Shown in pieces: positions 11,147-23,500 of a stretch of 64,000 nt of DNA. Source of the DNA: Simmondsia chinensis (lineage: Eukaryota > Streptophyta > Magnoliopsida > Caryophyllales > Simmondsiaceae). The position numbers and the translations under genes were made by a program. The stretch lies in contig JAGTTD010000025.1 of the NCBI GenBank assembly GCA_018398585.1, positions 16,931,578 through 16,995,577 on the forward strand, given 5' to 3'. The notes below the pieces were generated by a model that ran no database searches, was not told the origin of the DNA, and was given only the letters and a program-made list of their open reading frames with translations. The stretch's first letter is position 1; each line of letters begins with the position of its first letter.

Positions 11147-11606
11147 TGTTAGGAAAATGTCTCAAAATTACTTGGCATATTAAGGAGAAGGGCCGTGAGG
11201 AGGTCGATCGATCGAGGTGGAGCTCGATCGATTGGGAAAGTTACGTAAAAGAAGGACGCCTCCAGTGAGCAGGCCGATCGATCGGGAACCGCGTGTTTTG
11301 CGCATCTAGAAATACGGACGTAGGGTATGTCATTAGGTATCCAAAAGCAAAAAGTGAGGTAATCTTCCCAACGACGCCGCCACCAATAAAATTTGAGTGT
11401 GAGAGAATATTGTAATTCTTCTTCTTTTGATTCAATAATAAAAGCTCCGATCTTCGCCCATGGTTTTCTCCCCTTTCGATTGTAAAGGGGTTTCCACGTA
11501 AATCATTGTGTCTATTGTTTCGTTTCTCTTTTAGTCCGTTTATTTCTCGTTATTGTCGTGGTATTTGGTTCGATTGTGATCCGGGAGAATTGTTTATTTC
11601 CACACA
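11147..11606 (+). repeat. C1 5' LTR
   Basis: 460 bp, TGTTAGG...CACACA. Contains repeated ATCGATCG-type palindromes around 11205-11290 and an aataaaa-containing 3' part. Confidence 0.92.
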
Positions 11607-11609
11607 AAT

Positions 11610-11621
11610 TGGTATCAGAGC
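11610..11621 (+). promoter_or_regulatory. C1 primer binding site
   Basis: TGGTATCAGAGC, three bases after the LTR; initiator tRNA-Met type. Confidence 0.9.
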
Positions 11622-11642
11622 CTGGTTCTTCGAATTGATACA

Positions 11643-14600
11643 ATGGCATCAGGTATTAAGACTGAGGTTGAGAAATTCAATGGTCAGGGAAGCTTTAGCT
11701 TATGGCAAGTCCGTGTGAAAGGACTCCTGACTCAGAACGGCTTGAAGAAAGCACTGGAGGGGAAAGAGAAGAAACCTGAGACTATAACCGAGGCACAATG
11801 GGAAGAGTTGTATGATAAGGCTCTCACGGCGATACAGATGTGTTTGGCTGATGATGTTCTGTCAGAGGTCTTGGAGATGAAAACTGCAAAGGAGTTATGG
11901 GAGAAATTGTTAGACATGTTTTGCCACAAGTCAGTCTCCAACAAACTCGCAGTGAAGCGTCGGTTGTTCACTTTCTGTATGACAAAAGGTACATCTCTTA
12001 AAAACCATCTTATCGAGTTTACCTCAATAATACAAGAATTAAAGGCTTTGGATGATGTCCCTAAGGACGAGGATCAAGCTATGATATTACTGTGTTCGCT
12101 CTCTAATTTGTACAAGGGCTTCATAGAAAGCATGATATACGGGGGTAGGCCAACCATTACTGTTGATGAGGTAAAAAGAAACCTTGTGAGTAAAGAACGG
12201 GTAGATAGAGAATTATCTGACTCGGTGAATGACTCAGGTAGTGGTTTGCATGTGAGAGGTAGGCCAGAACATAGGGGATCCAATGGTGGGAATAAGTCTA
12301 GGTCCAAATCTAGATATAAGAATCTGTCATGTCATTATTGTCACAAGAAAGGGCACATAAAGAAAGACTCTTACAAATATAAGAATAAATCGAAAGAGGG
12401 TAACAGGGGTGACCAGGGCAAGGACAAGTCCTCTGAGGCTAGTGCTGTAGAGGAGGATAGTGAAGGGGAGTTTCTATTAGTTGCTGATTCTCAGTCCAGG
12501 TCCAAGGATAAGTGGGTCATGGATTCGGGTTGTTCGTTTCACGTTACTCCAAATAGAGACTGGTTCTCCACGTATAAGTCTATACAATGTGGGGTTGTCT
12601 TTATGGGTAACGATGCTGCTTGTAAAGTAGTGGGGATTGGGACAGTCCATGTGAGAATGTTTGATGGGACTATTAGAACCTTGAGTGATATATGTCACAT
12701 CCCAGAGTTGAAAAAGAACTTGATTTCTGTAGGTACCCTTGAGTCTAGTGGGTACAAGTACACTGCTGAAGGTGGAGGCATGCAGGTCAGTAAGGGTGCT
12801 TTAATTGTGATGAAAGGAAATAGGGTTGGTACTTTGTATGAGCTTGCAGGTACAACCGTGACAGGTTCAGTAGCCGTTTCCACATCTGCTATGTGAGATG
12901 CAGAGATCACAAGACTATGGCACATGAGAATGGGTCATATTGGTGATAAGGCATTGTCTGAGCTGAGTAAGAGGGGACTGCTTTGTAGTCAGTCAACAGG
13001 ACTGATGGAATTATGTGAGCATTGTATTTATGGAAAGCAGAAGAGAGTTAGCTTCAAGTCAACAGTGTATCAGACCAAGGGAACGTTAAATTACATACAT
13101 TCTGATCTGTGGGGACCTTCCAGAGTGGGTTTTAAAGGTGGGTTCAGGTATCTTCTAACGTTTACTGATGATTACTCACGTAAAGTTTAGGTCTATTTTC
13201 TGAAGCAGAAAAATGAAGTATATGATAGCTTCAAGAAGTGGAAAATTATGCTTGAAAAACAGACAGGGAAGCTGATCAAGAGGTTGAAGACTGATAACAG
13301 TCTTGAGTTTGTCGAAGGTGACTTCACTAGATTTTGTGAAGATCAGGGTATAGTCAGACATATGACATGTACAGGTCGACCTCAGCAAAATGGAGTGGCT
13401 GAAAGGTTAAACAGGACGTTACTTGAGAAGGCTCGATGTATGCTTTCAAATGCAGGTTTAAAGAGAGAATGGTGGGCAGAAGCAGTTAGCATGGCTTGCT
13501 ATCTTGTGAACGAGACACCGCATTCTTCATTACAGATGAAGACTCCTGAGGAGGTATGGTCTGGTTCAACTTTTGATTATTCTTAGATTAAAGTTTTTGG
13601 TTGTCCTGCATATACATATGTTAATGATGGAAAGCTGGAGCCTAGAGCCAAGAAGTGCATCTTTCTTGGTTATTCGTCAGGTGTCAAGGGATATAGATTG
13701 TGGGATCCAAGTGCTCAGAAGTTTCTGACTTGTAGAGATGTTACTTTTGATAAGTCTGCTCTACTTAATCCGCCACACACACCCTCCATTGACAGAGATA
13801 CAATTCAGGTTGAGACACCTGATGTTACAGAGATATAGTCAGATCAGCAGATTGTTCAGCTAGAGAGTATTCCAACACCTCAGGTGCGAGTTTCTGATGT
13901 TGTTACTGATAATGCAGAAACAGGTCAGCAGGTGGAGAATAATACTATAGCTAGTGGTAGACCGAGGCGACAGATCAGGCCTCCTGAGAGATATGGGCAT
14001 GAGGAGATGATTGCCTATGCCCTCACTACTACTGAGTCGTTAGATGACAGTGAGCCGACTTCTTATTCAGAGGCTGTATCGAGATTAGATGCTGAAAAGT
14101 GGCTCGTTGCTATGAATGAAGAGATGCAGTCTCTTCATAAGAATCAGACTTGGGAACTGGTGAAGCCTTCCACAGGGAAAAGACTGGTTAGATGCAAATG
14201 GATCTTCAAAAGAAAAGCGGGCATTCCTGGAGTTGAAGATGCAAGGTACAAGGCACGTTTGGTAGCTAAAGGCTATAGTCAGGTACAAGGTGTTGATTTT
14301 CATGATATATTCTCACTTGTAGTTAGACATGCTTCGATTCGTGCATTGTTGTCTTTGGTTGCTATGCATGATTTAGAGCTTGAGCAGTTAAATGTAAAGA
14401 CTGCATTTTTGCATGGTGAACTCGAAGAAAGTATCTTACCAAAAAAAAAAAGTTTCTTTATGCATCAGCCCGAGGGTTTTGTTATAGAAGGAAAAGAAGA
14501 TCATGTGTGTTTGCTTAAAAGGTCTTTATATGGCTTGAAGCAATCTCCTAGGCACTGGTATAGGAGATTTGATCAGTTCATGACAAGTCATGAGTATATC

Positions 14601-15652
14601 AGGAGTAATATGACAATTGTGTGTACTTCAGAAAGACTGATTCAGGCTTCATTTATTTGCTTTTGTATGTTAATGATATGTTGATTGTAGCACGAGATAT
14701 GAAAGATGTTGATGACTTGAAATCTATGTTGAAGAGTGAATTTGAGATGAAGGATCTTGGAGCAGCTAAGAAGATATTAGGCATGGAAATTCGTAGAGAC
14801 CGAGAAGCCGGAAAATTATACTTGTCTCAGGAGAAGTATATTGAGAAGGTGTTAGACAGGTTTCATATGAAGGATGCTAACCCGGTTAGCACGCCCTTAG
14901 CAGCTCACTTTAGACTCCCGGCATTAGATTCGCCTCAGATTGAGGAGGATGTCAGGTACATGTCTCAGATTTCCTATTCTAGTGCAGTGGGCAGTATTAT
15001 GTATGCGATGGTTTGCACGAGTCCAGATATTGCTTTTGCAGTGAGCAGAGTTAATAGATACATGGCGAATCCGGGTAAAGAACATTGGCATACAGTGAAG
15101 TGGATTCTCAGGTATCTTCGTGGAACCTCTGATTTGTGTTTGGAATATGGGAAAAGTAAGTGTTGTTTGGTTGGGTATGTAAATTCTAATTATAGTGGAG
15201 ACCTCGATAAGAGGAAGTCCACTTCAGGGTACATGTTTTGTTTAGGTGACACAACTATCAGTTGGAGAGCGTGTTTACAGCCTGTTACAGCACAGTCTAC
15301 TACCGAGGTCGAGTATATGGCAGTTACAGAAGCATTCAAAGAAGCCGTCTGGTTGAGAGGTTTGATCAGTGAAATCAGTGTCGAGCAGGGGACAGTTAGA
15401 GTATACTATGATAGTCAGTCCGTCATTCACCTAGCGAAAGATCAGATGTCACATCACGACCGAACGAAGCACATAGATGTGAAGCATCATTTTATTAGAG
15501 ATCTGATTGACGAGCGGAAGGTGGAGTTGAGGAAGATTCGGACTGAGGACAATCCAGCTGATATGTTCACAAAAGTTCTACCAGGAAGCAAGTTCGAGCA
15601 TTGCTCGAATTTGGTGGGTCTTTTCAGTTTGAGGTATGTTAGCCCCGGTTGA
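11643..15652 (+). pseudogene. C1 gag-pol polyprotein, broken
   Basis: ATG 11643 opens gag, with UBN2-type capsid and zinc knuckle CHYCHKKGHIKKD, where the last Cys is replaced. Next come protease (WVMDSGCSFHVT), GAG-pre-integrase and zinc site (LWHMRMGHIG...CEHCIYGK), integrase (LHSDLWGP-like, QQNGVAERLNRT), reverse transcriptase, and RNase H (STTEVEYMAVTEA) to a stop at 15650-15652. In-frame stops lie at 12894, 13188 (Trp to TAG), 13584 and 13836. A base is missing near 14610, shifting the frame, and a 21-bp in-frame insertion (PKKKSFF) lies near 14440. The catalytic YVDD is YVND. Most lesions fit G-to-A or C-to-T transitions. No functional product is expected. Confidence 0.9.
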
Positions 15653-15719
15653 GGGGGCGTTTGTGGAAAGGTGGAGTTGTTTTATTGTTGATGATTAATT
15701 TTGAGCCAAGGTGGAGATT

Positions 15720-16216
15720 TGTTAGGAAAATGTCTCAAAATTACTTGGCATATTAAGGAGAAGGGCCGTGAGGAGTTCGATCAATCAAGGTGGAGCTCGA
15801 TCGATCGGGAAAGTTACATAAAACAAGGACGCCTCCAGTGAGCAGGCCGATCGATCAGTGAGGAACTGATCGATCGAGACCCCCCAATCGATCGGGAACC
15901 GCGTGTTCTGCGCATCTATAAATACGGACGTAGGGTATGTCATTAGGTAACCAAAAGCAAAAAGTGAGGTAATCTTCCCAGCGGCGCCGCCACCAATAAA
16001 ATTTGAGTCTGAGAGAATATTGTAATTCTTCTTCTTTTGATTCAATAATAAAAGCTCCGATCTTCGCGCGTGGTTTTCTCTCCTTTCGATTGTAAAGGGG
16101 TTTCCACGTAAATCATTGTGTCTATTGTTTCGTTTCTCTTTTAGTTCATTTATTTCTCATTATTGTCATGGTATTTGGTTCGATTGTGATCCGGGAGAAT
16201 TGTTTATTTCCGCACA
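15720..16216 (+). repeat. C1 3' LTR
   Basis: 497 bp. It equals the 5' LTR plus a 37-bp segment (about 15864-15900) that adds another pair of CGATCGATC motifs. Confidence 0.92.
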
Positions 16217-17407
16217 CTACACTTTGTTTTTGAGTTTTCCCGAAAAAGCATTCAATTTTCTATGTAAATTTTATGTTTGTTCTTTTTTATCAGCATCTTA
16301 TACTTTTAATAAAATTAGAACTTCACCACTAATTAATGCAAGACTCAATTCAAAATGTACTCGAATGACTTAAATTTTACAATTTACCTTTTGGCTATGG
16401 CACGATATGAGGATAGAAAGAGCCGAAGAAGATGAAGCTGAGCAGGGAGAAACTATATCAAATATCTAGCTGCCGAAACTATCACCACTGGGCTTTGTTA
16501 TAATTTTTTAAATAACTCATAAAACTCCTAAAAGATTAATAAAAGTGTAAGATGAAACAGAATAAGCTTTGTTGAGAAAAGATGAGAGAGATTGTATGAG
16601 AGACAATTTATAGCTGCATTCGGATTTGCCTCAATTTTTTTTAGTTTTACTTAAATTCTAATTACTTATAATTTTATAATAAGTACTACTAAAAAATTTA
16701 ACAAATAAATATAGTATTTGAATTTTTCTTGCCATATAATATTTAAATCCCTTTGAATCTTATATTACGATTTTGATTCTCATTCAAATCCTTTATATCC
16801 GTGTACAACATGATAACAATATGTTAGGCCTTTGAATAATATAATACTACTGCTGTATATATTTTTTGGTACCCTATGTCACGTAAGATAATTTAAGATA
16901 TCATTGGTCATTTAAATTTCGTAATTTATTTTAACAATTATACATATATATATGTCATGTATTTATACCAATATCAAGCGCGAGGGTATTATTTATACCA
17001 ATGTAAAAAAGTTGTCCAAATACAAAGTAAAAGAAAAATTAGGTAAAAATCTAAAGAAGTATTGGACTATATTTCAATATATTTATGGGTGTTCAATACT
17101 TTTATATGTTAAAAATTTATATTAGGCACATTTTTATTTTAAAAAATAAAATAATAAAAAAATAATATTTTTATTCAAAAATATAACTTTGTTTATTAAC
17201 AGCATTTATATAAAATTTTATAATTTTTAATGTATAATTTATGTGTATCGAGGATATTTGTCAACAGTATTCTATATCGATACTCCTAAATGTTTTATAA
17301 AATAGTTGATCAAAAAAATATTATATATATATATATATATACATACATACACATACATATACTTTTAAATTTCGTCTACACCACCCATTCCTTGCAGATA
17401 ATTAATT
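16217..17407 (-). other. Between F-box copies 1 and 2: upstream of copy 1, downstream of copy 2
   Basis: 16217-16640 aligns with 25668-25990, the region upstream of copy 2, including a decayed version (about 16388-16466) of the candidate first exon seen there. 16860-17407 aligns with the 3' flanks of copies 1 and 3. It contains (TA/CA)n near 17320-17360. No intact gene. Confidence 0.6.
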
Positions 17408-17925
17408 GGTTTATTTACATTTTAGTATTAGGTGTTTTTAAAAATAATAAAAAAGAACTCTAACCTTTTTTAATTAATTAAAAAGGCCTCTAATTTTTGT
17501 CATATGAATAAAATATTCACTCCCTCCAGCGTAATAATGTCATTTTTTTTTGTTGTTAGAGCTAAAATGATAACTATTTTTTTTTTTTATTAATGCTGCT
17601 GTAAAGTGACAAAAATACCTTTTATTAACTATATTTTTAAACAAATTAAGAGAAAATAGAATGGAACCTACATATTGCAAGATCTCGAATTTTGTGCTAA
17701 TAACGTTTGAATAAGAGTATTGAAGGGTGCTTTTGTCATTTTAATGTAGCATTAATAAAACAGTAGTTGTTATGTCAGCTCTGTCAAAGAAAAATGACGT
17801 CATCACGGTTTAGAGGGACTTTTTGTAATACGATAAATATTTAAGAGCTTTTTTATTAATTCAAAACAGTCTGGATCCTTTTTATTATTTTCAAAAACGT
17901 CAAAGTACTAAAATGTAAATAACCC
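17408..17925. mobile_element. Mutator-type MITE with perfect 9-bp TSD
   Basis: Target duplication TAATTAATT at 17399-17407 and 17926-17934. The inverted termini are GGTTTATTTACATTTTAGTA and the complement of TACTAAAATGTAAATAACCC; TIR similarity extends about 100 bp or more (ataataaaaaag blocks). No coding capacity. The empty site is present in F-box copies 1 (about 3900) and 3 (about 33945). Confidence 0.85.
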
Positions 17926-18045
17926 TAATTAATTTTTAGAAAATTAATAAAATCTAACATTAGCTAATCCAAAGAATCAGTTAAGGTAGTATCAAATCCA
18001 GAGAAAAATAAATAAAACCTATGGTTTCTTAATTATGTTTTCCAG

Positions 18046-19170
18046 TTACACCATATTTTCAGCTATATACACAAGCACCTGAGGATTGAAAAAATGAAAA
18101 TCATTACATTTAGTAGAATCTTCAATTGTCACTTTTGATATCTCACCATCCTGTAAATCTAAAAGGTGGAACGTCCATCGTGAAAACATCGATGATGACA
18201 ATGACAGCAAAAGCTGCAATATGAATATCTCTCCAAAAAGACCGTAAAGTAGATCACCACTAGGAAAACTGGATGGCAAGCTTACAGCTTTCCTTTCCCA
18301 CACCTTGTTACGTTGATCAATTAATGTCCACATCGTTGATTTCTCTCCGACTGTTCATCACACAAAGGCGTTCTCCTACTTGTGTTAGAAGTGGGTGATG
18401 ATGTATGTCGTTTGGACTCTCCATGATCTCAAAATTCTCAGTCTCAACATGAAATGTAACTAGATTGCTTTTTTTTACAGTTGGGTACTATAGTAAACCA
18501 ATATATTATCCCGTCTATGCAAACACCATGGTTTTCAAATGCCTTAAGGACAGGGAGAACAAAAGGTGATGAAGTCGACCAGATATCAATCTACCTCCAT
18601 CCATAGGTCGGACCTGCTTTCAAGTTCAAGATCTCAATATCATATAATTGGTTTGTGATGTATATATGCAGAACTTTGTATTCTTTAGATTTTGGATCAA
18701 ATCCTAACCAACAATGCCTCAATAACCCTTTAGACGCCTCAAGAAGGTATAGTTTCTCTTTGGTACTTGGGTTGTACAAGGAAATATTACCGTAGCCCTC
18801 CTTGATGATGTTGTAGATGCAAACCAAGCCATTCACTACATTTGATATGCCAGCTTCTTCGTCCTTGGGAGCTTTTAGGACACGAACTAGTTGCGTCGCT
18901 CGATGCATAGTCTTTACAGTTTGTATGACCCAGTGAATATCTTATTAAGAAAGTGTTCATATAAGAGATTTAGTGGTTTAGGTTGAACAAAATTCATCAT
19001 TCACCTGTCGAGTATGAGAATAAGTATGGTGCAGCATGGCAAATTTGGGATCAGCTATTATTAAATACCATTGTTTGCACTATGTACTTGCATTGTAGGA
19101 GGGACTTGACCGGCAGCCTTTTTAATATTTCCCATGGCATATCCTCTGTAATTTCTTCAAGGTAGTTTCA
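18046..19170 (-). pseudogene. F-box/FBA pseudogene copy 2 (most complete)
   Basis: Minus strand, N to C: F-box core LEEITEDMPWEILKRLPVKS (about 19164-19105). A frameshift/stop follows, then a DPKFAMLHHTYS-like stretch in another frame. Next is an intact stretch 18908-18591 with NGLVCIYN, NPSTKEKLYLLE and WLGFDPKSKEYKVL, the hallmarks of F-box associated (FBA type 1) domains. The C-terminal part 18333-18046 has IDQRNKVWERKAVSLP and FNPQVLVYIAENM. Usual length of such proteins is 350-420 residues; the pieces here sum to roughly that, so this was a full gene that decayed by point mutations and small indels. Upstream a small candidate exon lies at 25766-25840. Confidence 0.8.
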
Positions 19171-19936
19171 CCTCACATCACAGTCTTGTTGAAAAAATTA
19201 AAAGAACCGATAATCAATGAAGTTAAGAAGAAATTATTGCATGAAACTAAGTACAAATATCACTCAAATATCGTGGAAAAGCATTCAATTTTCTATATAA
19301 TAAAAAAAACTATTATTTACACCAAAGATCCATATACTTTAATCATTATTGGCATCTATTCTATTCATATCACACATGAATCACAACACTGTAACACCTA
19401 TAATAAAAATCAGCTGAATTTGTAGTGAGTTAGTTACATTTGGTGTAATTGTGACGTCAAAAATTTGCATCAATATTACCTTTTTTTGACAAAAATTTTT
19501 TTTCTAGTCAAATTCAATTATTTAACTTAAATTTGAGCAAATGACTAAATTGACGTGACATAAATTATAAAAGAACTAAATTGACATAATTAAAAGTAAA
19601 ATAACTAAATTAACACAATAAAAAATGTAACTAATACATATATTATGACAAATATATAATTAAATACACAAATTATTCACCCATAATCTTTTTCAAAATT
19701 ATCATAAATTAAACATGACTTGTAGAATTTCTAATAACACATACACGTTTTTATACAAATTTAACCCCACTAATAATAAAAGCAATTAAACCCTATGGGA
19801 CATTTAATATCGAAATACGCTTCTGTTAATTAACTTCAATTATTAAACCCCAGTGCACGTCTCAATCAAACCCTGAATTATCTATAATATCGAAATATGC
19901 TTCAATTTTCATCAATTAGTAAAACAATCATATGGT
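19171..19936 (-). other. Upstream/intron-like sequence of F-box copy 2
   Basis: AT-rich. The first 150 bp align with copy 1 at 11030-11146 and 16222-16270, spanning the C1 insertion point. The remainder shows no gene. It ends at the target site of the 5S-headed SINE. Confidence 0.5.
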
Positions 19937-20090
19937 AGGATTCATTTATCATGCACTAATGCACCAGATCTTATTAGAACTTCAAAGTTAAGCGTGTTTT
20001 GGGCGAGAGTAGTATCAGGATGGATGACCTTCTAAGAAGTTTTCGTGTTGCCAACCCTCTAAGGTTGGGAGTCCTTGGAAACAGCATCTC
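19937..20090 (+). mobile_element. 5S rRNA-headed SINE, 5' part (continues at 25549)
   Basis: 19938 to about 20057 is a diverged 5S rRNA sequence from its first base (ggat..catttatcatgcactaatgcacc) to its end (ttcgtgttgc), including the internal promoter: box A (agttaagcgtg, about 19986), intermediate element (gagagtagt) and box C (caggatggatgacct, about 20016). It runs directly into a TS/Au-like SINE body (aaggttgggagtccttggaa acagc). G1 then interrupts it. The full unit, about 253 bp without G1, is flanked by a 20-bp target duplication at 19917-19936 and 25648-25667 with one mismatch. Confidence 0.88.
19938..20057 (+). rRNA. 5S rRNA-derived SINE head (not a functional gene)
   Basis: About 120 bp matching plant 5S rRNA along its whole length with scattered substitutions and a 1-2 bp indel near the start. 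Because it is part of a retrotransposed unit with its own TSD, it is the SINE head rather than a member of an rDNA array. Confidence 0.8.
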
Positions 20091-20539
20091 TGATACAATG
20101 TTTTTAGCAAAGAGAGCTGTAATTTCTAGTATCAGGTCGCATTCGGGCTGTAATTTCCAATTTAGGGCTTATTCGGGGTTGAAATTCAGTTTTTGGCCGT
20201 TGCGGCTCTTGGCGGGAAGCTCCTAGCATGAGAGCGGCACGTGATCTTTCAAGGCAGTTACACGTGCCTCTTGCGTGAATTTGTAGCTGATTTCCTAGCT
20301 TATTTTCGTTATTTTTCAGGCTTTTTCTGGAATTTATGGATTCATTAGTATTATTTCTTCTATTATTGTTGAGTATAAATAGTTTGATGATCCTGTAATT
20401 AGGATTTTATCCAAAAATTATCGATACAAGCTTCTCTCTCTCATATCTTCTTCTTCTCCTTAATCTAATCTCTAATACTTTCTTTTCTCTAACTCTATTT
20501 CTGATTGATTGTGAATTGGGATCTGGGAACCCTGTATCA
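20091..20539 (+). repeat. G1 5' LTR
   Basis: 449 bp. Contains TATA-like tataaatag near 20375. Nearly identical to 25082-25543. Confidence 0.92.
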
Positions 20540-20540
20540 T

Positions 20541-20552
20541 TGGTATCAGAGC
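20541..20552 (+). promoter_or_regulatory. G1 primer binding site
   Basis: TGGTATCAGAGC one base after the LTR. Confidence 0.9.
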
Positions 20553-20585
20553 CTGATTCTCGGATCTGTGGGCAAATTTCAATCA

Positions 20586-23500
20586 GTGGCTGAGGGTACA
20601 CGGGCCAATGCAGAGATTCGCAGGGTGGAGGAAGGATTGGCCACCAGGATCAGGGCTACTAAGGAATCAATCATTGAGCTGAACACTAGGGTCGGTGGAG
20701 TAGAAGAGACAGTAAAGCGAGTGGGAGATGAGCTCCAGGAGTTCAGGCAATTGTTTATGGATTGGACCTTGCACCACGGGGTAAGCAATCAAGGAGGTGG
20801 ATCCAACTCCACAGCAGGACGAGGGTTCATCAGGGAAGCTACACCTGGGGTCGCAAATGGCAATGGTAATGGTAATCATCCTTACTTTGCTAGATTGAGT
20901 AGAATGAACTTTCCAAAATTTGATGTTGATGATGCCAATGGGTGGTTATTCATGTGCGAACAATTGTTCTTGTTGGACAACACCCCAGAAACTAAAAAAA
21001 TTAGATTGGCCTCGATTCATCTTAGGGGGTTGGCCCTACAGTGGCACCTTCAGTTTGCTAAAACTAGGGGAAACCTTTGGAATGTGGCTTGGGATGAATA
21101 CTCTAATGAATTGAAGGGTAGATTTGGTAGAATTTTCGAAGACCCAATGTCTGAACTCATGAGCCTCAAAGGATTACTTGGCTAAATTCGACTCCATATC
21201 TGTGAGAGCTGATTTGAATGAGCCTCAATTGATTAGTTGCTTTATCACGGGTTTGAGAGAGGACTTGGCACTGGAAGTGAGGTCTAGACATCCCATTACG
21301 TTGCAAAGTGCAGTGGGACTTGCTAAGTTTGCTGAAGTCGGGGTCGAAGCTTTGGCCAGGCAGTTACGCTTGAAGACCCCAATACTTCCTACTCCTAACA
21401 TTCTCAAATTAGCCCCCAGTGCCCACAGATCAGCTCCTCCAAGAGCTTCCCACATATTCAAGGTGCTAACTCCTACAACAGACCCCAAAGAACATGTCTC
21501 GAGCTAAATTACAAGAGAAGACGGCCAAGGGCCTATGTTATTTTTGTGATGAAAAGTTTGAGGCTGGGCACAGGTGCAAGAACAGGGGACCACAGTTATT
21601 TGTGATAGAGGTGGATGGTGATGATGGAGAGGAACAGTTGAAGAACTAACTGTTGAACCGTCAGCTCAAATATCCCTTCATGCCTTGGCAGGTACAGCTA
21701 ATTATCTAACTCTCAGAATCACTTGGTCCATCAAGAAGAAGCCCATACATATCCTAATCGATTCAGGATCTACACATAATTTCATAGATCAAGTTCTTGC
21801 TGTTAAGCTAGGATGTTTCCTGCAGCCGGTTCAGGTTGTGCATGTTGCAATGATTGATGGAAGCAAGGTAGAATGCAAGTCTCAATGCGAGGGGTTATCC
21901 TGGAAAATGCAGGGAATTGAGTACCAATCTAGCTTCCTTTTGATTCCATTAGGGGGATGTGCTATGGTGTTGGGCATTAAATGGCTTTCAGCATTAGGAA
22001 ACATCCAATGTAACTTCCAAGAACTCACCATGTCCTACATTCAAAATGGGAAGACTATTACCTTGCGAGGCAATGGTGCTAACGAGTGTAAAATAGTTGG
22101 AGCTAAGGCTATCACTAGAGCCATGGAAAACTTACATATGATTGGTCTATTACACATTAGTGTGGCAGAACCTGAGGGAAGGGGGTGGAATTAATGATGA
22201 TAGATCAAAGAAGTGAAGAGCAACCCCGGGAAGTAGTTCCTAATGTCATCGACAAACTAATAGCTTAATATGCTCCAATCTTTAAGAAGCCACAACTGTT
22301 GCCACCTAGCAGGCCTCCATTTGACCACAAAATCCACTTGAGAGAGCGCACGCAGCCTATTAGTAAGAGGCCTTATCGTTACCCCACTATGTGGAACGAT
22401 GCAATGGAAGAAATGACCCAAGAGCTATTGAGAAAGGGGTACATTCAGCACAACACCAGCCCTTTCGCTTCAGCAGTGGTGTTAGTCAAAAAGAAATATG
22501 GGAGTTGGAGGATGTGTGTGGACTATAGAGACCTAAATCAAGCCACCATCAAGGACAAATTTCCCATTCCTCTAGTTGAAGAGCTACGAGATCAATTGGG
22601 AAGCGCCATATTGTTCACTAAACTCGACCTCAGATCTGGATATTATCAAATTAGAATGCATGAAGATGATGTGCGGAAGACAGCTTTTAAGACACACTTT
22701 GGGCATTTTAAGTTCTTGGTAATGCCCTTTGGTCTTACTAATGCTCCATCAACATTCCAGGCTCTCATGAACTCCATTTTGCTTCCTGCCTCAGGAAGTT
22801 TGTTTTGGTTTTCTTTGATGACATTCTACAGTCCACACCTAGATGATCATGTCAGACACTTGAGGGAAGTTTTCCAAACACTGCAGAAACATAAGCTGTA
22901 CGTGAAGGCTAGCAAGTGCTCCTTTGCATCCCAACAAATAAAGTATCTAGGGCATATCATTAGTAATGGAGGAGTAGCCACTGACCCCAAGAAATTGGAG
23001 GCTATAGATCTTGCCCTACACCTACCAACCTCAAACAATTGAGGGGCTTCTTAGGTCTGGTAGGCTACTATAGGAGATTCATTTAGAAATTTAGAGTCAT
23101 AGCCAAACCTATCACAGAGTTAACTGGAAGGGAAAAGTGGGAATGGAGTGAAATGGCTCAACAAGCCTTCAACGAATTGAAGAATGCTCTTCTATCAGCC
23201 CCTGTTTTGGCCTTACCAAACTTCTCCTTGCCCTTTGTCATTGAGTCTGAGGCATGTAACACTAGCATAGAAGCAATGCTGATGCAGGGAGGCCATCCAC
23301 TGGCCTATATGAATAAAGCTCTGAGTACTAAACAACATGCCTTGTTGGTTTATGAAAAAGAACTCATGACTCTGGTCGCTGCAATGCAGAAGTGGCAATA
23401 ATATTTGATGAATAACACGTTTGTTATCAAAACTGATAAGAAGTCCCTGAAATACCTCCTGGATTAGAAGATACACACTCACTTCCAACAATTATGGCTG

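Larger units (their letters stand above)
11147..16216 (+). mobile_element. C1: Ty1/copia retrotransposon (Tork/Tnt1-like), complete but inactivated
   Basis: LTRs 11147-11606 and 15720-16216, tRNA-Met primer site at 11610-11621 and purine tract AAGGTGGAGATT at 15708-15719. The probable 5-bp target duplication is gtaca (11142-11146) / ctaca (16217-16221), one mismatch. The order gag, protease, integrase, reverse transcriptase, RNase H is that of Ty1/copia. The element sits in F-box copy 1: the paralogous copy 2 sequence around 19260 reads across the site. The LTRs are nearly identical except for a 37-bp indel, so the insertion is fairly young, yet the coding region carries several stops. Confidence 0.92.

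Noticed and set aside
11190..11290. CGATCGATC repeats as a bacterial-type restriction or partition site cluster
   Set aside because: They are inside a plant LTR, recur in both LTRs, and there is no other prokaryotic signal in the window.
19938..20057. Functional 5S rRNA gene
   Set aside because: Many substitutions, single copy, directly fused to a SINE and bounded by a TSD; not part of a tandem rDNA array.
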